Assembly: GCF_028640845.1 (NCBI RefSeq)
Contig: NC_080539.1
Coordinates: 300,001,516 to 300,065,515, forward strand
Direction: 5' to 3'
DNA: 64,000 nucleotides
Source: Ahaetulla prasina
Lineage: Eukaryota > Chordata > Lepidosauria > Squamata > Colubridae
Below, piece by piece: positions 62,901 through 64,000 of the stretch. The position numbers and the translations under genes were made by a program. Below the pieces are notes generated by a model. It searched no databases and was not told the DNA's origin. It was given only the letters and a program-made list of their open reading frames with translations. Positions within the stretch are counted from its first letter, which is position 1, and every line of letters starts with the position of its first letter.

Positions 62901-63216
62901 CTTATTCTATTGCTTGCCCTGTTTCTACAGATAGTCCACCAATGGTGATGCCTGGAGTGTTGATCTAACTTCATCTTCTATTACTAATATATCTTTTAAG
63001 GTATCTTGCAAGTTGACACCTCCGTTACACAGAATTTCAATATATTCCTTTTACCTTCATTTGATCTTCTTTAAATAAGTTACTAACTGTCCATTGGTAC
63101 CCTTTAGCATATCAATTTAAAGTTGGAGCATTCGTCTGAGTTTGAAGATCTTTGGAAGGCTTACCTTGTTTCTCTGAGAAGATTTGAGGTAGTTAACTTG
63201 TGAGAGTTTTATCCTT

Positions 63217-63625
63217 TTACTTGATGTTGGTGTAGTTAACTTCATTCCAGTCACCAAGCAGATACCAATTTTCATAAGCAAAAGATGTTAATTGGTCCAT
63301 AAGATACTCAACAAATTTTGGTTTGTCTTCATTTGGTACATAAATGATAGCTACCATTGTTTTTATCCCATTCAAGTCCATTTCTATTGCTACAAATCTA
63401 CCATATTCATCTGATACTACTAGCTTACGTTTAAGCTGAGATTTTAGATATAAAACAACTTCATTTCTCTTGTTTAGTTCTGCTGAGCTAAATTCTTCTC
63501 CTAAGCGTTTATTAACCAAATATTTTCTTTCTTCTATTTTAATATGTGTTTCTTGAAGGCAAATTATATCCAAATTTAATTTCCTCAAGTAATTGTAGGA
63601 GATGACCAGTCTGAGCCTGAGGGAG
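63217..63625 (-). mobile_element. L1 LINE ORF2 endonuclease fragment
   Basis: The minus-strand frame reads NYLRKLNLDIICLQETHIK, then EVVLYLKSQLKRKLVVSDEY, RFVAIEMDLNGIKTMVAIIY and WYLLGDWNEV. These are the apurinic-endonuclease blocks of L1 ORF2 (QETH, GDWN). Both ends are truncated: the MNVNGL-type start and the His catalytic block are missing. Minus-strand sequence further left (to about 62920) has a possible related open stretch with CNGGVNLQDTLKDI that I could not place. Confidence 0.88.
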
Positions 63626-63652
63626 GGGTTAAACATTGTCCTCAGTCGAGTC

Positions 63653-63789
63653 CAGTGATGGGATTCAGCCACTTCGCACCACTTCGGGAGAACCGTTTGT
63701 TAACTTTCTGAGCAGTTTGGCAAACTGGTTGTTGGAAGAAATCATTAGGGCAGAGAACCGTTTGTTAAATTATTTGAATCCCACCACTG
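63653..63789. mobile_element. 137-bp hAT MITE with 8-bp duplication GTCGAGTC
   Basis: Inverted ends CAGTGATGGGATTCA and TGAATCCCACCACTG; the direct repeat GTCGAGTC is at 63645-63652 and 63790-63797. It is the same family and length as 55423-55559, and it lies immediately upstream of the L1 fragment. Confidence 0.95.
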
Positions 63790-64000
63790 GTCGAGTCCCT
63801 TCATGCCCATAAGATAGTCCAGCCCACCTTCAATTCTATTGACTCTTATTTAATGCCAATTTGATTTGACTGCTAAATTCTTGTAGAGAGCTTAACCTTG
63901 CAATAAACCCTTATATACATTTGAATATGCGTTTCCTGATTTCCGTGCTTGATAGTAATGAAATACTTTCTTTTGCTTTGTGAGGATGCTGGCCCTATTA

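Noticed and set aside
62900..63130. Minus-strand stretch resembling a LINE ORF with CNGGVNLQDTLKDI
   Set aside because: Several stops and no secure alignment; kept only as a note with the L1 fragment.
58500..64000. Search for CCDC177, the next gene in human
   Set aside because: No GC-rich Arg/Glu-rich frame on either strand; it probably lies beyond the window or is displaced.

Overview
The window is vertebrate nuclear DNA from a squamate reptile, most likely a snake. The genes are split by long introns with GT..AG junctions. The repeats include a Sauria SINE with the Bov-B-type 3' end, squamate tRNA-derived SINEs, CR1 and L2-like LINEs, many hAT-type MITEs and an (AATAG)n block attached to a LINE-like tail. 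The snake assignment rests on recalled repeat families and was not tested by a search.

Two protein-coding genes lie on the + strand. SLC39A9 (ZIP9 zinc transporter) enters from the left edge: its last five coding exons are at 2725-8623, followed by an AT-rich, nearly repeat-free 3' UTR/intergenic stretch to about 15.6 kb. PLEKHD1 (PH domain plus coiled coil) is complete: thirteen coding exons from 15773 to 54562 join in frame into 501 codons plus stop. This is the same order and orientation as in human 14q24. The next human neighbour, CCDC177, is not seen; 54.6-64 kb holds the PLEKHD1 3' UTR and repeat-rich intergenic DNA.

The introns and flanks are a layered record of transposition. There are hAT-like elements with 8-bp target duplications (5.1, 17.4, 21.5, 22.0, 24.4, 26.7, 41.3, 46.8, 55.4, 56.5, 63.7 kb), a TA-flanked Tc1-like remnant (30.7 kb), TA-flanked MITEs (3.1, 26.1, 27.6, 38.4 kb), a probable solo LTR (29.5 kb), CR1 fragments (18.9, 19.5, 21.7, 31.9 kb), L2-like LINE pieces including a broken reverse transcriptase (56.7-58.4 kb), an L1 endonuclease fragment (63.2 kb) and at least eleven SINEs. 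PLEKHD1 intron 11 carries a nearly perfect 2.09-kb tandem duplication.

I see no wholly new biological system. The most interesting items are the 723-bp hAT-like element at 24.4 kb that encloses a 132-codon open coiled-coil frame (possible gene capture), the intron-11 tandem duplication, a 104-bp near-perfect hairpin at 60.84 kb, and transposons sitting within tens of bases of PLEKHD1 splice sites. None of the genes is expected to form an operon-like unit; ZIP9 and PLEKHD1 are neighbours by conserved synteny only.
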